Source: Candidatus Eisenbacteria bacterium (GTDB lineage Bacteria; Orphanbacterota; Orphanbacteria; Orphanbacterales; Orphanbacteraceae). From it: a stretch of DNA of 64,000 bases. Under the pieces are notes generated by a model. The model searched no databases. It was not told where the DNA came from and saw only the letters and a program-made list of their open reading frames with translations. Position 1 is the first letter of the stretch; every line of letters starts with the position of its first letter. Shown in pieces: positions 25,849 through 34,579 of this stretch. Both the position numbers and the translations under genes were made by a program. The stretch is taken from the NCBI GenBank assembly GCA_016930695.1, contig JAFGGD010000054.1, forward strand, positions 1 to 64,000. Reading direction: 5' to 3'.

Positions 25849-26082
25849 GGGAAGTCTCCTTGGGGGATTCCGGGCGCCCGGGTTTCGAGCGCGCCGTCGG
25901 GGAGGCGGACCGCGCCATCCCTTTATCGGCCGATTGTAACGCCCGTCGCCCGGAATGGCGAATCCTATCACAGGAAGCCGCGCCCGCGCCCGTCCTTCGA
26001 AGAAAAGGATACGCATAACCGTGCGCGCATTCGTTCGCCCCGGGCCGGACACCAATGCACGGACAATTCATTGAAAACCGGT

Positions 26083-26111
26083 TTGTTAGAATACAAATAT
26101 ACGTATGATAA
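26083..26111 (+). promoter_or_regulatory. possible distal promoter of the serpin gene
   Basis: TTGTTA, 17-base spacer, TGATAA, in the AT-rich island (26060-26115) between the divergent importer and serpin genes. It would give a leader of about 190 bases. The same island probably also serves the minus-strand importer operon. Confidence 0.35.
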
Positions 26112-26259
26112 TTTGTTCGCGCCCACCACCCCCGCGCGCCGATCAAAGAATTCGAATTGCATGTGGCGTGGCCTCGGATCCCATGCCCGCGACGGCCCTG
26201 CGCCTATTTGAAGACTCTTCTTTCCGTGCCGATCATGGGCCGCTTCGGGAGAACAGGAG

Positions 26260-26265
26260 TATAAT
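26260..26265 (+). promoter_or_regulatory. possible proximal -10 box of the serpin gene
   Basis: A perfect TATAAT with no good -35 at the usual distance. Initiation near 26272 would give a 37-base leader to the ATG at 26309. Confidence 0.3.
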
Positions 26266-26308
26266 GTTTATGTGGATGCACACGCCACCACCCGGAAGGA
26301 GTCCCGCC

Positions 26309-27565
26309 ATGCGGAAATTGCACGCCCTCCTTATCGCCCTCCTCTTCTTATCCGTCATCGCCTGCGGAGGAAAGGACAATCCCGTAGACCGTACCGATCC
26401 CTTCGAGCTCCGTAAAATCCCGGCCGAGTTGGCCGCGGACGTGGAGACGGTGGTGGAGGCGAACAACCGTTTCGCCCTCGATCTGTACGGCGCCCTGAAA
26501 AACCGGGAAGGGAATCTATTTTTCTCCCCCTTCAGCATCTCCACCGCACTCGCCATGACCTGCGCCGGCGCGCGCAATGAAACGGCGGACGAGATGGAGT
26601 CGGCGCTCCACTTCGACGTGGTGCAAGACAATCTGCACGCCTCCTACGGCGCGCTCGTGGAGAGCATCGATCGCGGTTCCACTACCGGCGGCTACCGCCT
26701 CTCGACGGCGAATCGTCTTTGGGGGCAGGCCGGGTACCACTTCCTCGACGAGTTCCTCGCGACCTGCGCGAACGACTACCATGCGCCGATGGACACCCTC
26801 GACTTCGTGGCCGATCCCGAGAGCGCTCGCGTCACCATCAATGACTGGGTGGAGGAGAAGACGGAGGGGAAGATCGAGGATCTTCTACAGCCCGGAACGA
26901 TCCACGATCTGATCCGGCTGGTGTTGACCAACGCGATCTACTTCAAGGGAGACTGGCTCTACCAATTCGACGAGACGGAGACGGTAAGCCGACCCTTCCA
27001 CCTTTCCGGCGGCGGCGAGACGTTCGCCCCGTTCATGTCGCAACGGGAAGGTTTCGGTTATCTGCAAGGAGATGGTTTCGCGGCGTTGGAAATGCTCTAT
27101 GTGGGGGAAGATCTCTCCATGCTCGTCTTTTTGCCCGACGAGAGAGACGGCCTCGGCGAGATCGAAGCGCAACTCACCCACGAGAACCTGGAGAGCTGGA
27201 TCGCATCGCTCGACACTCGAACGGTCGACGTGTTCCTGCCGAGTTTCACCTTTACGACGACCTTCGCCCTCGTGCCGGAACTCGCCGAGCTGGGGATCGA
27301 GGACGCCTTCATCCCGGGCGCCGCCGATTTTTCCGGAATCGACGGTACGAGGGAACTCTTCATCGGCGACGTCATCCACAAGGCTTTCGTGCAAGTGAAC
27401 GAAGAGGGGACCGAGGCGGCCGCCGCGACCGCCGTCACCGTCGACGCCTCCTCCATCCCGGACTACCCGGTTTTCCGGGCGGATCATCCCTTCCTTTTCC
27501 TGATTCTGGACCGCGTAACCGGAAGCATCCTTTTCCTCGGTCGGGTGGATGACCCGACCGCCTGA
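26309..27565 (+). CDS. serpin-family protease inhibitor, lipoprotein
   Basis: A 418-aa serpin, a suicide inhibitor of serine or cysteine proteases. The N terminus is a lipoprotein signal (hydrophobic run ending VIAC, Cys at about 20), so it should be anchored in a membrane facing outward. Serpin landmarks: NLFFSPFSISTALAMTCAGA, ANRLWGQ, VLTNAIYFKGDW, FLPSFTF and FRADHPFLFLI. The reactive-centre hinge EEGTEAAAATAV has the small-residue pattern needed for loop insertion, so it is probably inhibitory. Counting from the hinge Glu as P17 puts P1 at the first Ser of ASSIP. The start follows AAGGAG and seven bases; an in-frame ATG at 26264 also has AGGAG. Confidence 0.92.
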   Translation: MRKLHALLIALLFLSVIACGGKDNPVDRTDPFELRKIPAELAADVETVVEANNRFALDLYGALKNREGNLFFSPFSISTALAMTCAGARNETADEMESALHFDVVQDNLHASYGALVESIDRGSTTGGYRLSTANRLWGQAGYHFLDEFLATCANDYHAPMDTLDFVADPESARVTINDWVEEKTEGKIEDLLQPGTIHDLIRLVLTNAIYFKGDWLYQFDETETVSRPFHLSGGGETFAPFMSQREGFGYLQGDGFAALEMLYVGEDLSMLVFLPDERDGLGEIEAQLTHENLESWIASLDTRTVDVFLPSFTFTTTFALVPELAELGIEDAFIPGAADFSGIDGTRELFIGDVIHKAFVQVNEEGTEAAAATAVTVDASSIPDYPVFRADHPFLFLILDRVTGSILFLGRVDDPTA

Positions 27566-27574
27566 ACCTCCTCC

Positions 27575-27617
27575 GGGGCCGGCTCCGGGCGCTCGATCGC
27601 CCGGACCGGCCGGCCCT
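27575..27617 (+). terminator. possible terminator after the serpin gene
   Basis: A strong GC hairpin (CTCCGGGCG-type arms around a CTCGAT loop, extended by GGGCC/GGCCC) lies just after the stop. Only TTGAA follows, so the T-run is poor. Confidence 0.4.
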
Positions 27618-27825
27618 TGAATCACTCAACTAAATACCGCACAGCACGTTGAACGGCCCGCCCAACACATGCGCATCGAGGAATCTATTTGCACCCCCTC
27701 CGGCTGTTCTTTTTTGCTGTCCTCCACGCCCCCCGATGCCGATCTCCCGTCCGTGGGCGGAAGCCCCCTTTCCCTTGTCGCCCACCCCGTGCGTGGTACA
27801 CTTGGATTTGTGACGGGAGGATCCC

Positions 27826-28539
27826 ATGGGACGAAATGACGAGACGCCTCCCGAGCAGAAGGAGCGGGAGTGTTCCGGCTCGGAGCCGGTTCAGGGCTGT
27901 CCGGGCGGACCACTGATCACGATCTCGCGCGACTTCAGCTGCGGCGGAGGAACGGTGGCGAAGAAACTCGCCGCCCGGCTCGGTTGGAACTTCTACGACC
28001 GATCCCTGCTCGATCGCATCGTGGCGCAGAGGCGGGGAGAGGGAGGCGGGTTCGACGACCTCGGCGAGGACGCCCCGGAGCATCTGGGCGACATGGCCCG
28101 CTCGATCTTTGAATCCGGCTATAAAGGGGACAAGACGTACATGCGCGCGCTGGTGCGCGCCCTACTCGACGTCTCCCGCGAGGGGAACGCGGTCCTCGCC
28201 GGTCGAGGCACCAACTTCCTGATCCCCGAACGCCGGCGTCTCGCGATTCGTCTCGCCGCTCCGACGGATTGGCGCATCGCCCGCTACGCCCGGGTCCTCG
28301 AGACCGACTTGGACAAGGCGACCGACGCCGTCCGCCAAGAGGACGAACGCCGCCGACGTTTCTGCCGGGAGAACATCGATAGGGAGATCAGCGATCCCCT
28401 CGCCTACGATCTGGTCATCAACATGCGATCGATCGACACCAACACGGTGCAGCTCCTCATCCTGAACGCGCTCCGCTCCCGTTTCGACCTGAAGGAGACG
28501 GCCCTTCCCCTCTCCGACAGCGGCATCCGCCCCCTCTGA
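27826..28539 (+). CDS. cytidylate-kinase-like family protein
   Basis: A 237-aa P-loop protein of the cytidylate kinase-like family (PF13189 type). After a 28-residue polar N terminus it reads LITISRDFSCGGGTVAKKLAARLGWNFYDR, in which the loop SCGGGTVAKK replaces the usual GxSGSGKS. An AGRGTNFLIP strand and a basic lid region (EDERRRRFCRENID) follow, then YDLVINMRSIDTNTVQLLI. Such proteins are thought to phosphorylate an unknown small molecule; the true substrate is open. GGGAGGATCCC precedes the ATG. Confidence 0.85.
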   Translation: MGRNDETPPEQKERECSGSEPVQGCPGGPLITISRDFSCGGGTVAKKLAARLGWNFYDRSLLDRIVAQRRGEGGGFDDLGEDAPEHLGDMARSIFESGYKGDKTYMRALVRALLDVSREGNAVLAGRGTNFLIPERRRLAIRLAAPTDWRIARYARVLETDLDKATDAVRQEDERRRRFCRENIDREISDPLAYDLVINMRSIDTNTVQLLILNALRSRFDLKETALPLSDSGIRPL

Positions 28540-28656
28540 TCGTCCCAATCGCCCCACAAAAATCACATTACTCAAATCGCATTTGTGTTCCGGGCCGCAC
28601 TCCGCCCATCACCGCTACCGGGATGGGTAGTGGAGGATGGCCAAAGGAACACCGAG

Positions 28657-28677
28657 AAAAACGGTCCCGAGAACCGT
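28657..28677 (-). terminator. intrinsic terminator of the sulfatase gene
   Basis: On the minus strand ACGGTTC-TCG-GGACCGT forms a 7-bp stem (one G-T pair) followed by TTTTTC. It lies about 70 bases beyond the sulfatase stop. Confidence 0.75.
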
Positions 28678-28744
28678 AAAAACGACCCTGTAGAGGCCCT
28701 TCAGACGTATTCGAATTTGGTTATGTGTTGTCTGACTAGAGGAA

Positions 28745-30187
28745 TTAACGCACGTAGCCGAGGGCGCGGAGGTTTTCGATCTGCTCCGGAGAGAGCTCGA
28801 CGTCGGCCGTATCGGCCGGCTCCCCCGCCATGACGCCGAAGGGGCCCCCTTCCGCGGCAAAGCGTTCGTAATCACCGAGAAATCGGGCAATCGTGTCCGG
28901 AAGGTCCGCGCCCCGATCGGCGTTTTCCCGTGGATCCGCTTCGAGACTGTACAGCTCCTCGGCGCCATCTAATATGGAAAGGATCGTCTTCCACTCCCCA
29001 CGCTGGATCGACCGGAGAAAGAGGGGAAACGAACCGGTCACCTTCTGCCCCTCATCCTCTTCCCAGGAACGGTTCCGCGTTTCGGCCAAGACGACGCGCG
29101 TTTCTCCGTTTGTCTCCGCTTGGAGCGGGAGGGGCTCCCCCTCGATTCCGGCGGGAGTCCCGACGCCGGCCGCCCGGAGCACCGTCGGCAACACGTCGAC
29201 GGTACGAACCGCGGATGAAACCAGCGCCCCGCGCGCGAAGCCGGGACCGCTCACCAAGAGCGGGATTCGAATCAGCTCGTCGTATAGAGTCTTGGTGTGG
29301 CTCAGCCGGCCGTGCTCCTTGAACTCCTCGCCATGGTCGCTCAGGAGAACCACCAGGGGTTCATCATCGAAACGTTCCCGGTAGGCGGCGAGCAGATCGC
29401 CGAGGGCGAGGTCGGCGGCGAATATCTCTCCTTCGTAGAGGTGGATCAGTTGCCGCCTCAGCGGCTCGGGCATCGGGATCTCCGGTTGGAAATACTCCTG
29501 GGGCGGCCGCCCGCGGATCGCCAACATGTCGCTCGGCCCTTCATCGAAAGCGCGGCGAAAACGGTCCGGCGGCTGGTAGGGGAGGTGAGGATCGAAGTAG
29601 TGCACCCACAGGAAAAAGGGCTCCTTCGCCTCCTCCCGCAGCCAGACGAGCGCCTCCCGGTTGATGTCCTCCGCCTGGGGTTGATTCTGGCGGGCCTGCC
29701 GGGCGAGGGCGAACGCCTTGTCTTCGTCCTCCAGATCCACATCCAGCTCGACGAAACGCTCGAAGCCCTTGTCGAACCCGTAGAGGGAAGAGACGAGCAG
29801 GTGGCCGTGGAAACCGGCGGTGGCGTAGCCGGCGCGGCGCAGCTCTTCGGCGATGGAGGGGGCGTTCCCATCGATTCGCCTGTCCACCCAGTATGCGCCG
29901 TGCTGCGACGGGTACCGTGAGGTCATGATGGTCGCCATCGACGGCAGCGTCCAAGGGGCGGCGGAGAAGGCTTCGGTGTAGAGCGTCCCGCCGGCGGAGA
30001 GGCGGTCGATGTTCGGCGTCCGGCCGGAGGGGCTTCCATAAGCGCCGAGATGATCGGGGCGCACGGTATCGATGGTGACGAGCAGAATATTAGGCCGCGA
30101 CCGCGCGTCGCCGCCGCCGCACCCCGCGAGGGAGAGGGCGGCCAGGGCGAAGAGATACGCCACCGCCCGCCGCGCCGATCCGCGCAT
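28745..30187 (-). CDS. sulfatase-superfamily lipoprotein (alkaline-phosphatase fold)
   Basis: A 480-aa exported hydrolase. The start at 30187 gives a lipoprotein signal with LAGC. The metal-binding core is clear: RPNILLVTIDTVRPDHLGAYG at the N terminus, FFLWVHYFDPHLPY in the middle and VLLSDHGEEFKEHG later. The active-site segment reads APWTLPSMATIMTSRYPSQHG. The position that is Cys or Ser in true formylglycine sulfatases is Thr here (TLPS), so it may be a phosphodiesterase or transferase rather than a sulfatase. It ends with LRALGYVR, common in this branch. It is divergent from the membrane protein gene at 30285. Confidence 0.85.
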   Translation of the reverse strand: MRGSARRAVAYLFALAALSLAGCGGGDARSRPNILLVTIDTVRPDHLGAYGSPSGRTPNIDRLSAGGTLYTEAFSAAPWTLPSMATIMTSRYPSQHGAYWVDRRIDGNAPSIAEELRRAGYATAGFHGHLLVSSLYGFDKGFERFVELDVDLEDEDKAFALARQARQNQPQAEDINREALVWLREEAKEPFFLWVHYFDPHLPYQPPDRFRRAFDEGPSDMLAIRGRPPQEYFQPEIPMPEPLRRQLIHLYEGEIFAADLALGDLLAAYRERFDDEPLVVLLSDHGEEFKEHGRLSHTKTLYDELIRIPLLVSGPGFARGALVSSAVRTVDVLPTVLRAAGVGTPAGIEGEPLPLQAETNGETRVVLAETRNRSWEEDEGQKVTGSFPLFLRSIQRGEWKTILSILDGAEELYSLEADPRENADRGADLPDTIARFLGDYERFAAEGGPFGVMAGEPADTADVELSPEQIENLRALGYVR

Positions 30188-30244
30188 CCCGGCTCTCGCC
30201 GATCCTCTCGGGGATAGGCCGCCTTTCCCGTTGCTATCGCATGG

Positions 30245-30274
30245 CTTGACTCGCATTCTATTCTGAGTGTACTG
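30245..30274 (+). promoter_or_regulatory. possible promoter giving a nearly leaderless transcript
   Basis: TTGACT, 18-base spacer, TACTGT. Predicted initiation (about 30281) is almost at the ATG at 30285, and no ribosome binding site is visible there. Confidence 0.35.
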
Positions 30275-30284
30275 TGCCGCTAGC

Positions 30285-31838
30285 ATGAGCGCAAGAGACC
30301 CATCGCAAAGAACCCGGGGGCTCGGCCCGGCCGGCGTCCGCCGCGTCGCGGCGGCGGCGCTCATGCTCCTACCCGCGGCGGTCGCCCTGATCAACCTGGC
30401 GCCGTCGCTGCCGGACGGTTTGGTCGGCTCCGACACTTATCCGATCTTGCTCACCAGCGGATACCATTCGCCCGGCGAGCTGCTCGACGTACTCCGCTCC
30501 CGCCTGATGCCCGACTTCTTCCCCGTCGATTTCTACCGTCCGGTCGCGGGCGCGGTCTGGGGGGCGGGGCGCGCGCTCTGGGGGCTCGCGCCGCGCCCCT
30601 GGTTGCTCCTCCTTCTTCTGATCCACGCGGTGAACGTGACGCTGATCGCCCGAATCGGCCCCTTGCTCCTCGAGGAACGGGGGCGCGCCATCGGCTTTCT
30701 CGCGGCCCTCCTTCTCGCCCTCCACCCCTTGACCCCGGAAACGGTCCCGGTGGTCTCCCGCCTTCCCGACCTCCTCGGCGGGACGCTTGTTCTGCTCGTC
30801 CTTCTCCTCCGCGGCGGTGAGGCGCGGGGCGCGGGGCGCGCGCGCGCCGCCGGCGCCCTCCTACTCGCGCTCCTCGCTTACGGCACGAAGGAGGGGACCT
30901 ACTTTCTGCCGGCGCTCCTCTTCGGTTTCGCGATGCTCCGCGGCCGCGGCCCCGGGCGCGCGCTCCGGGAGTCGATTCCCTACGCGGCGGCGCTCCTCCT
31001 CTTCCTCGCCCTGCGACGCTCCGTGCTCGGCGGAATCGGCGGATACGGCGAGGAGGGGGCGGGAACGTTTCATGCCCTAAGCACGGCGGGCGCGTTTCTC
31101 TCCGCTCTCGCCGCGCCCTTCGGTCCCGGAGAGACGGCGGCGGCGAACGGCGGCGCGGACTTCGGCCTGCGCGCCGCCTTCGCCCTCCTCCTCGCGATCC
31201 TCTGGACGGCGACGACGGGACGACGCGCCGACGAGCCCGTCGCGGGGACGCGGCGCCGCGCGATCCTTTTCCTGCTTCTCTGGATCGGTCTCGTGGTCGC
31301 CGTCCATCTGCCGGTGCGCCGCTTCAGCCACCGATATGCCTACCTCGGCCTCCTCCCGACCTGCCTCCTCTTCGCGGCGATCGCCCTCGGCCGTGTCCGC
31401 TCCACGGCCGGCCGCGTCCTCTCCGCTCTCTTCGTCGTCCTTCTGTTCTGGAACGGCACCTTCGCACCCCTCTTCGGAGGCTACCGGGAGTGGAAGGTCG
31501 GCGCGCGCGAGGCGGGCGTCTTCCTGGACAACGCGGCGCGCGCGATCGAGGCGGAACCGGGCAGGACCCGCTTCTTCTTCTCCGGTTGTCCCTGGAAGGT
31601 GAGCCTCCTCCGCGCAAGGACGCCCCACATCCAGCAGGCGTACATCCTCTCGTCGCGTTCGGTGCGCGCCTGGGCGGCGCTCCGCTTTCCGGAGCGGGAG
31701 ATGCGGATCGAAGTGGATCGCGTCAGGATCGAGATCGAAGAGGTGGGCGGCGGAGCGATCCTCCACAGAAAGCCCGTGGGACCGGTTCGGCCGGACGAGG
31801 CGGAGGAGAACGGCGACGGGCGGGGGGGCGGTTCCTAG
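30285..31838 (+). CDS. polytopic membrane protein, possible GT-C-type glycosyltransferase
   Basis: A 517-aa inner-membrane protein with about eleven predicted helices. Early in the chain is SDTYPILLTSGYHSPGELLDVL, then DFFPVDFYRPVAGAVW, a periplasmic loop of the sort found in GT-C enzymes and in eukaryotic-type TMTC proteins (an acidic residue followed by YRP). LPDLLGGTLVLLVLLLR and AYGTKEGTYFLPALLF also match that style. The soluble tail (about 430-517) has no recognised domain. Function is inferred weakly. The start could also be a codon at 30267; no ribosome site supports either. Confidence 0.65.
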   Translation: MSARDPSQRTRGLGPAGVRRVAAAALMLLPAAVALINLAPSLPDGLVGSDTYPILLTSGYHSPGELLDVLRSRLMPDFFPVDFYRPVAGAVWGAGRALWGLAPRPWLLLLLLIHAVNVTLIARIGPLLLEERGRAIGFLAALLLALHPLTPETVPVVSRLPDLLGGTLVLLVLLLRGGEARGAGRARAAGALLLALLAYGTKEGTYFLPALLFGFAMLRGRGPGRALRESIPYAAALLLFLALRRSVLGGIGGYGEEGAGTFHALSTAGAFLSALAAPFGPGETAAANGGADFGLRAAFALLLAILWTATTGRRADEPVAGTRRRAILFLLLWIGLVVAVHLPVRRFSHRYAYLGLLPTCLLFAAIALGRVRSTAGRVLSALFVVLLFWNGTFAPLFGGYREWKVGAREAGVFLDNAARAIEAEPGRTRFFFSGCPWKVSLLRARTPHIQQAYILSSRSVRAWAALRFPEREMRIEVDRVRIEIEEVGGGAILHRKPVGPVRPDEAEENGDGRGGGS

Positions 31839-31884
31839 TCCCGCGATGCGCACCCTCGAGCGGAATCCCCGCGCGCGATCCGGG

Positions 31885-32940
31885 CTAGCGCGTCCGCGCC
31901 CGGTTCATCGCCTCGTCGATCGCCCGAGCCGCCACCTCGCATCCGGCGGGGTCGGCGTGGATGTGGTCCAGATAGAGAGGACCCGCCGCCGCACGGAAGG
32001 GACCGACCAGATCGATCACCGGAATCCCCGCCTCCGCGCCGACGTGGTCCACGATGGGTTGATAGGCGACGCGTTCCGGCGCCTCCCCCTCCACCTGATC
32101 GCGGAAAGGCCATACTAAAAGCAGAAGAGGTACGTCGTGGTCCGCGCAAACACGGTTTATCTCTAAAAGTGTTTCGCGAAACTCCTCCGGCGTGAGGCGG
32201 GGGCGCCTTTCGCCGTCGTTCTCGCCCACCCCCGAGACCCTCCCCCGACGGAGCAGCCCTCGAAGGGCGACGACCAGCCGGCTCCGGTCGAGAAGGCGGG
32301 CCGCGCGCCGGGCGGCCAGCGCCCGCGCCGTCTCCCGGTCCCCCCGCGGGCCCCAGGCGTCCACGTCGTTGAAGCCGAAGCAGGCGATCGCCAGGTCCGG
32401 CGCCGGGTCGAGGCCCCCTCCCTGCAGCAGGCGGAGTCCCTGGAAGGAGGTGTAGCCGGGAACGCCGGCGTTCCTCACCCGCGCGTCCATCCCCCTTCTC
32501 TCTCGAAGGATCGCTTCGAGACGGGCGGGCCAGGTCTCTTCGTCGCCGACGCCCACGCCGAAAGTGCAGGAGTTGCCCACCGCGAGAATCGTGAACCTCC
32601 CGCCGCTCCGCCCGGCGGGGGCGGAGCGCATCCCCCGGTTGTCGGTGCTCACCCGGAAATCGATCTCCGCGCCGCGTATCCGCCCGATGATCCTTTCGCG
32701 GCGCAGGTTCTCCCGGAGCGCCCAGAAACGGTCGGGATCGAAACGCATCAACCGGTTCATCTCCGAAAGGCCGAGGATGCGGATCATCTCCCGGTGAGTT
32801 TCGTAGAGGCCGGGATCGGGCGGGGGGGTAAAGAGGCGGGCCGCCCCCTCGAGAAGGGCGAAAACGACGAGAACCGTCGACGCCGAGAAGAGAACCTTCC
32901 GGCGGAGCGTCATCCCCTTCGACCGTTCCGGCTCCATCAT
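31885..32940 (-). CDS. SGNH/GDSL-family hydrolase, membrane-anchored
   Basis: A 351-aa exported or anchored esterase-like protein. A hydrophobic helix (KVLFSASTVLVVFALLEGAAR, about 15-35) follows a basic start. The SGNH block I is AVGNSCTFGVGV (residues 120-131, nucleophile Ser124; Asn replaces the usual Asp before it). Block III is FGFNDVDAW, and block V is LDHIHADPAG (Asp325, His328). Relatives deacylate or acylate cell-envelope glycans. GGGAGGAAGGC precedes two adjacent ATGs, of which I take the first. It is convergent with the membrane protein gene. Confidence 0.82.
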   Translation of the reverse strand: MMEPERSKGMTLRRKVLFSASTVLVVFALLEGAARLFTPPPDPGLYETHREMIRILGLSEMNRLMRFDPDRFWALRENLRRERIIGRIRGAEIDFRVSTDNRGMRSAPAGRSGGRFTILAVGNSCTFGVGVGDEETWPARLEAILRERRGMDARVRNAGVPGYTSFQGLRLLQGGGLDPAPDLAIACFGFNDVDAWGPRGDRETARALAARRAARLLDRSRLVVALRGLLRRGRVSGVGENDGERRPRLTPEEFRETLLEINRVCADHDVPLLLLVWPFRDQVEGEAPERVAYQPIVDHVGAEAGIPVIDLVGPFRAAAGPLYLDHIHADPAGCEVAARAIDEAMNRARTR

Positions 32941-33089
32941 GCCTTCCTCCCGCCGCGCCCGCGGCCGCATTCATCATACCCGGAACGTCCCCCTTTCCCA
33001 ACCACGCCTTGGTCGTCGCGGCCGGACGCTGCTACAATCCCGGAGACAGGGAGAGGACGCCCGCGCCCATCCCCGGAGGTGGCTCCACC

Positions 33090-34535
33090 ATGCCGCGACG
33101 CGCCGCGCTTTTTACGATCACCCTCCTTCTGCTCGGGACCTTCTGCTCCCGGGAAAAGGGCAAGGCCATGCACGAAGAGAACCACGCGCGCATCGCCGAT
33201 CATTTGATCGACGAAGCCCTCCGCTCCGATCTCGCCTACGCCAAGCTTTCCCATCTGAGCACGCGGATCGGCCACCGCCTTTGCGGATCACACGCGCTGG
33301 AGGAAGCGATCACTTGGGCGGAGGAGACCATGCGCCGGGACGGGCTGGCGAACGTGCGGAGCGAACCGGTGATGGTGCCGTGTTGGGTCCGAGGAGAGGA
33401 ACGGGCGGAGCTGCTCACGCCGGTCCGGAGGGAGCTGAAGATTCTCGGCCTCGGCATGAGCGTGGGAACGCCGCCCGAGGGGATCGAGGCGGACGTGGTC
33501 GCCGTGGAAAGCTTCGACGAGTTGGAGCGCCTCGGCCGCGAAGAGGTGGAAGGGAAGATCGTTCTCTACGCCGTCCCCTACGAGGGGTACGGCGGGACGG
33601 TGGATTACCGGCTCCACGGCGCTTCCCGGGCGGCTCGTCTCGGCGCCGTCGCCGCTCTGGTCCGCTCGATCAGCCCCGCGCGCCACGACACTCCCCACAC
33701 CGGCACGCTGTTCTACGACGACGACTCACCGCGCATCCCCGCGGCCGCGGTCACCGTCGAGGACGCCGAGCGGATCCGCGGCGCGGCGGCGCGCGGCGAG
33801 CCGGTTCGTGCGCGCATCGCCATGGGCGCCCGCCTTCTGGGCGATGCCCCGTCGGCCAACGTGATCGGCGAGGTGGCCGGCCGTGAAAAGCCGGAGGAAA
33901 TCGTACTGATCGGCGGGCACATCGACAGCTGGGACGTGGGCCAGGGCGCGCAGGACGACGGCGTCGGCTGCGTGATCGCCATGGAGGCGGCCCGCCTGAT
34001 CCACCGTCTCGGCGCGCCGCCGCGCCGAACGATCCGCGTCGTTCTTTTTACGAACGAAGAGAACGGCACGCGCGGCGGAAAAGCCTACCGGGACGGTCAC
34101 CGGGAAGAGCTGCCCCTCCACGTCGCGGCGATCGAATCGGACGCGGGGAACGGATTGGCGGCCGGCTTCGGCCTCGACCTGCGCGTCCCCGGGCTGGAGG
34201 GGGAGGCGTTGGAGCGCGCCCGCGCCCGCGGCGTGGAACTGCTCGCCCGGATCGCGCCCTTCTTGGAGCGCCTCGGCGCCGGAGACATGCGAACCGGCTG
34301 GTCCGGCGTCGACATCGGCCCCATCGTGGAGGCGGGGGTGCCCGGCCTCGGCATGCGGCACGACACGAGCCGTTACTTCGACGTGCACCATAGCGACGCG
34401 GACCGGATCGACCGGATCGATCCGGAGGCGCTCAGGCGGAACACGGCGATTCTCGCGGTGACCGCCTATCTTCTCGCGGATTTTCCGGAAAGCCTCGCGG
34501 AGATCGCCGCGGAGGAGAGGGACGGCGGTTCTTAG
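33090..34535 (+). CDS. M28-family zinc aminopeptidase with PA domain
   Basis: A 481-aa exported metallopeptidase. A signal peptide (about 1-20) precedes a helical propeptide-like part and a PA-type insert (about 125-250). The two-zinc site is complete: His277 in GGHIDSWD, Asp289 in GAQDDGVG, Glu323/Glu324 in TNEENG, Asp351 in ESDAGNG and His434 in DVHHSDADR. It removes N-terminal residues from peptides outside the cytoplasm. CCGGAGGTGGCTCCACC precedes the chosen ATG; the frame continues upstream without a signal. Confidence 0.9.
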   Translation: MPRRAALFTITLLLLGTFCSREKGKAMHEENHARIADHLIDEALRSDLAYAKLSHLSTRIGHRLCGSHALEEAITWAEETMRRDGLANVRSEPVMVPCWVRGEERAELLTPVRRELKILGLGMSVGTPPEGIEADVVAVESFDELERLGREEVEGKIVLYAVPYEGYGGTVDYRLHGASRAARLGAVAALVRSISPARHDTPHTGTLFYDDDSPRIPAAAVTVEDAERIRGAAARGEPVRARIAMGARLLGDAPSANVIGEVAGREKPEEIVLIGGHIDSWDVGQGAQDDGVGCVIAMEAARLIHRLGAPPRRTIRVVLFTNEENGTRGGKAYRDGHREELPLHVAAIESDAGNGLAAGFGLDLRVPGLEGEALERARARGVELLARIAPFLERLGAGDMRTGWSGVDIGPIVEAGVPGLGMRHDTSRYFDVHHSDADRIDRIDPEALRRNTAILAVTAYLLADFPESLAEIAAEERDGGS

Positions 34536-34579
34536 AAGACCGCTTTCACCACGGAAGGCAAGAGCGGAAGAGCGGTCGC

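Noticed and set aside
25849-26110. cobalamin riboswitch upstream of the BtuFCD-like operon
   Set aside because: I looked for the conserved B12-box and pairing segments on the minus strand and did not find them.
28615-28744. short minus-strand frame encoding a membrane-like segment
   Set aside because: It has no start codon with a ribosome site, and the DNA forms the sulfatase gene terminator.
34536-34579. hairpin between the M28 gene and the FN3 giant as terminator
   Set aside because: Arms GACCGCT/AGCGGTC exist but the loop is about 20 bases and the T-run is poor on both strands.
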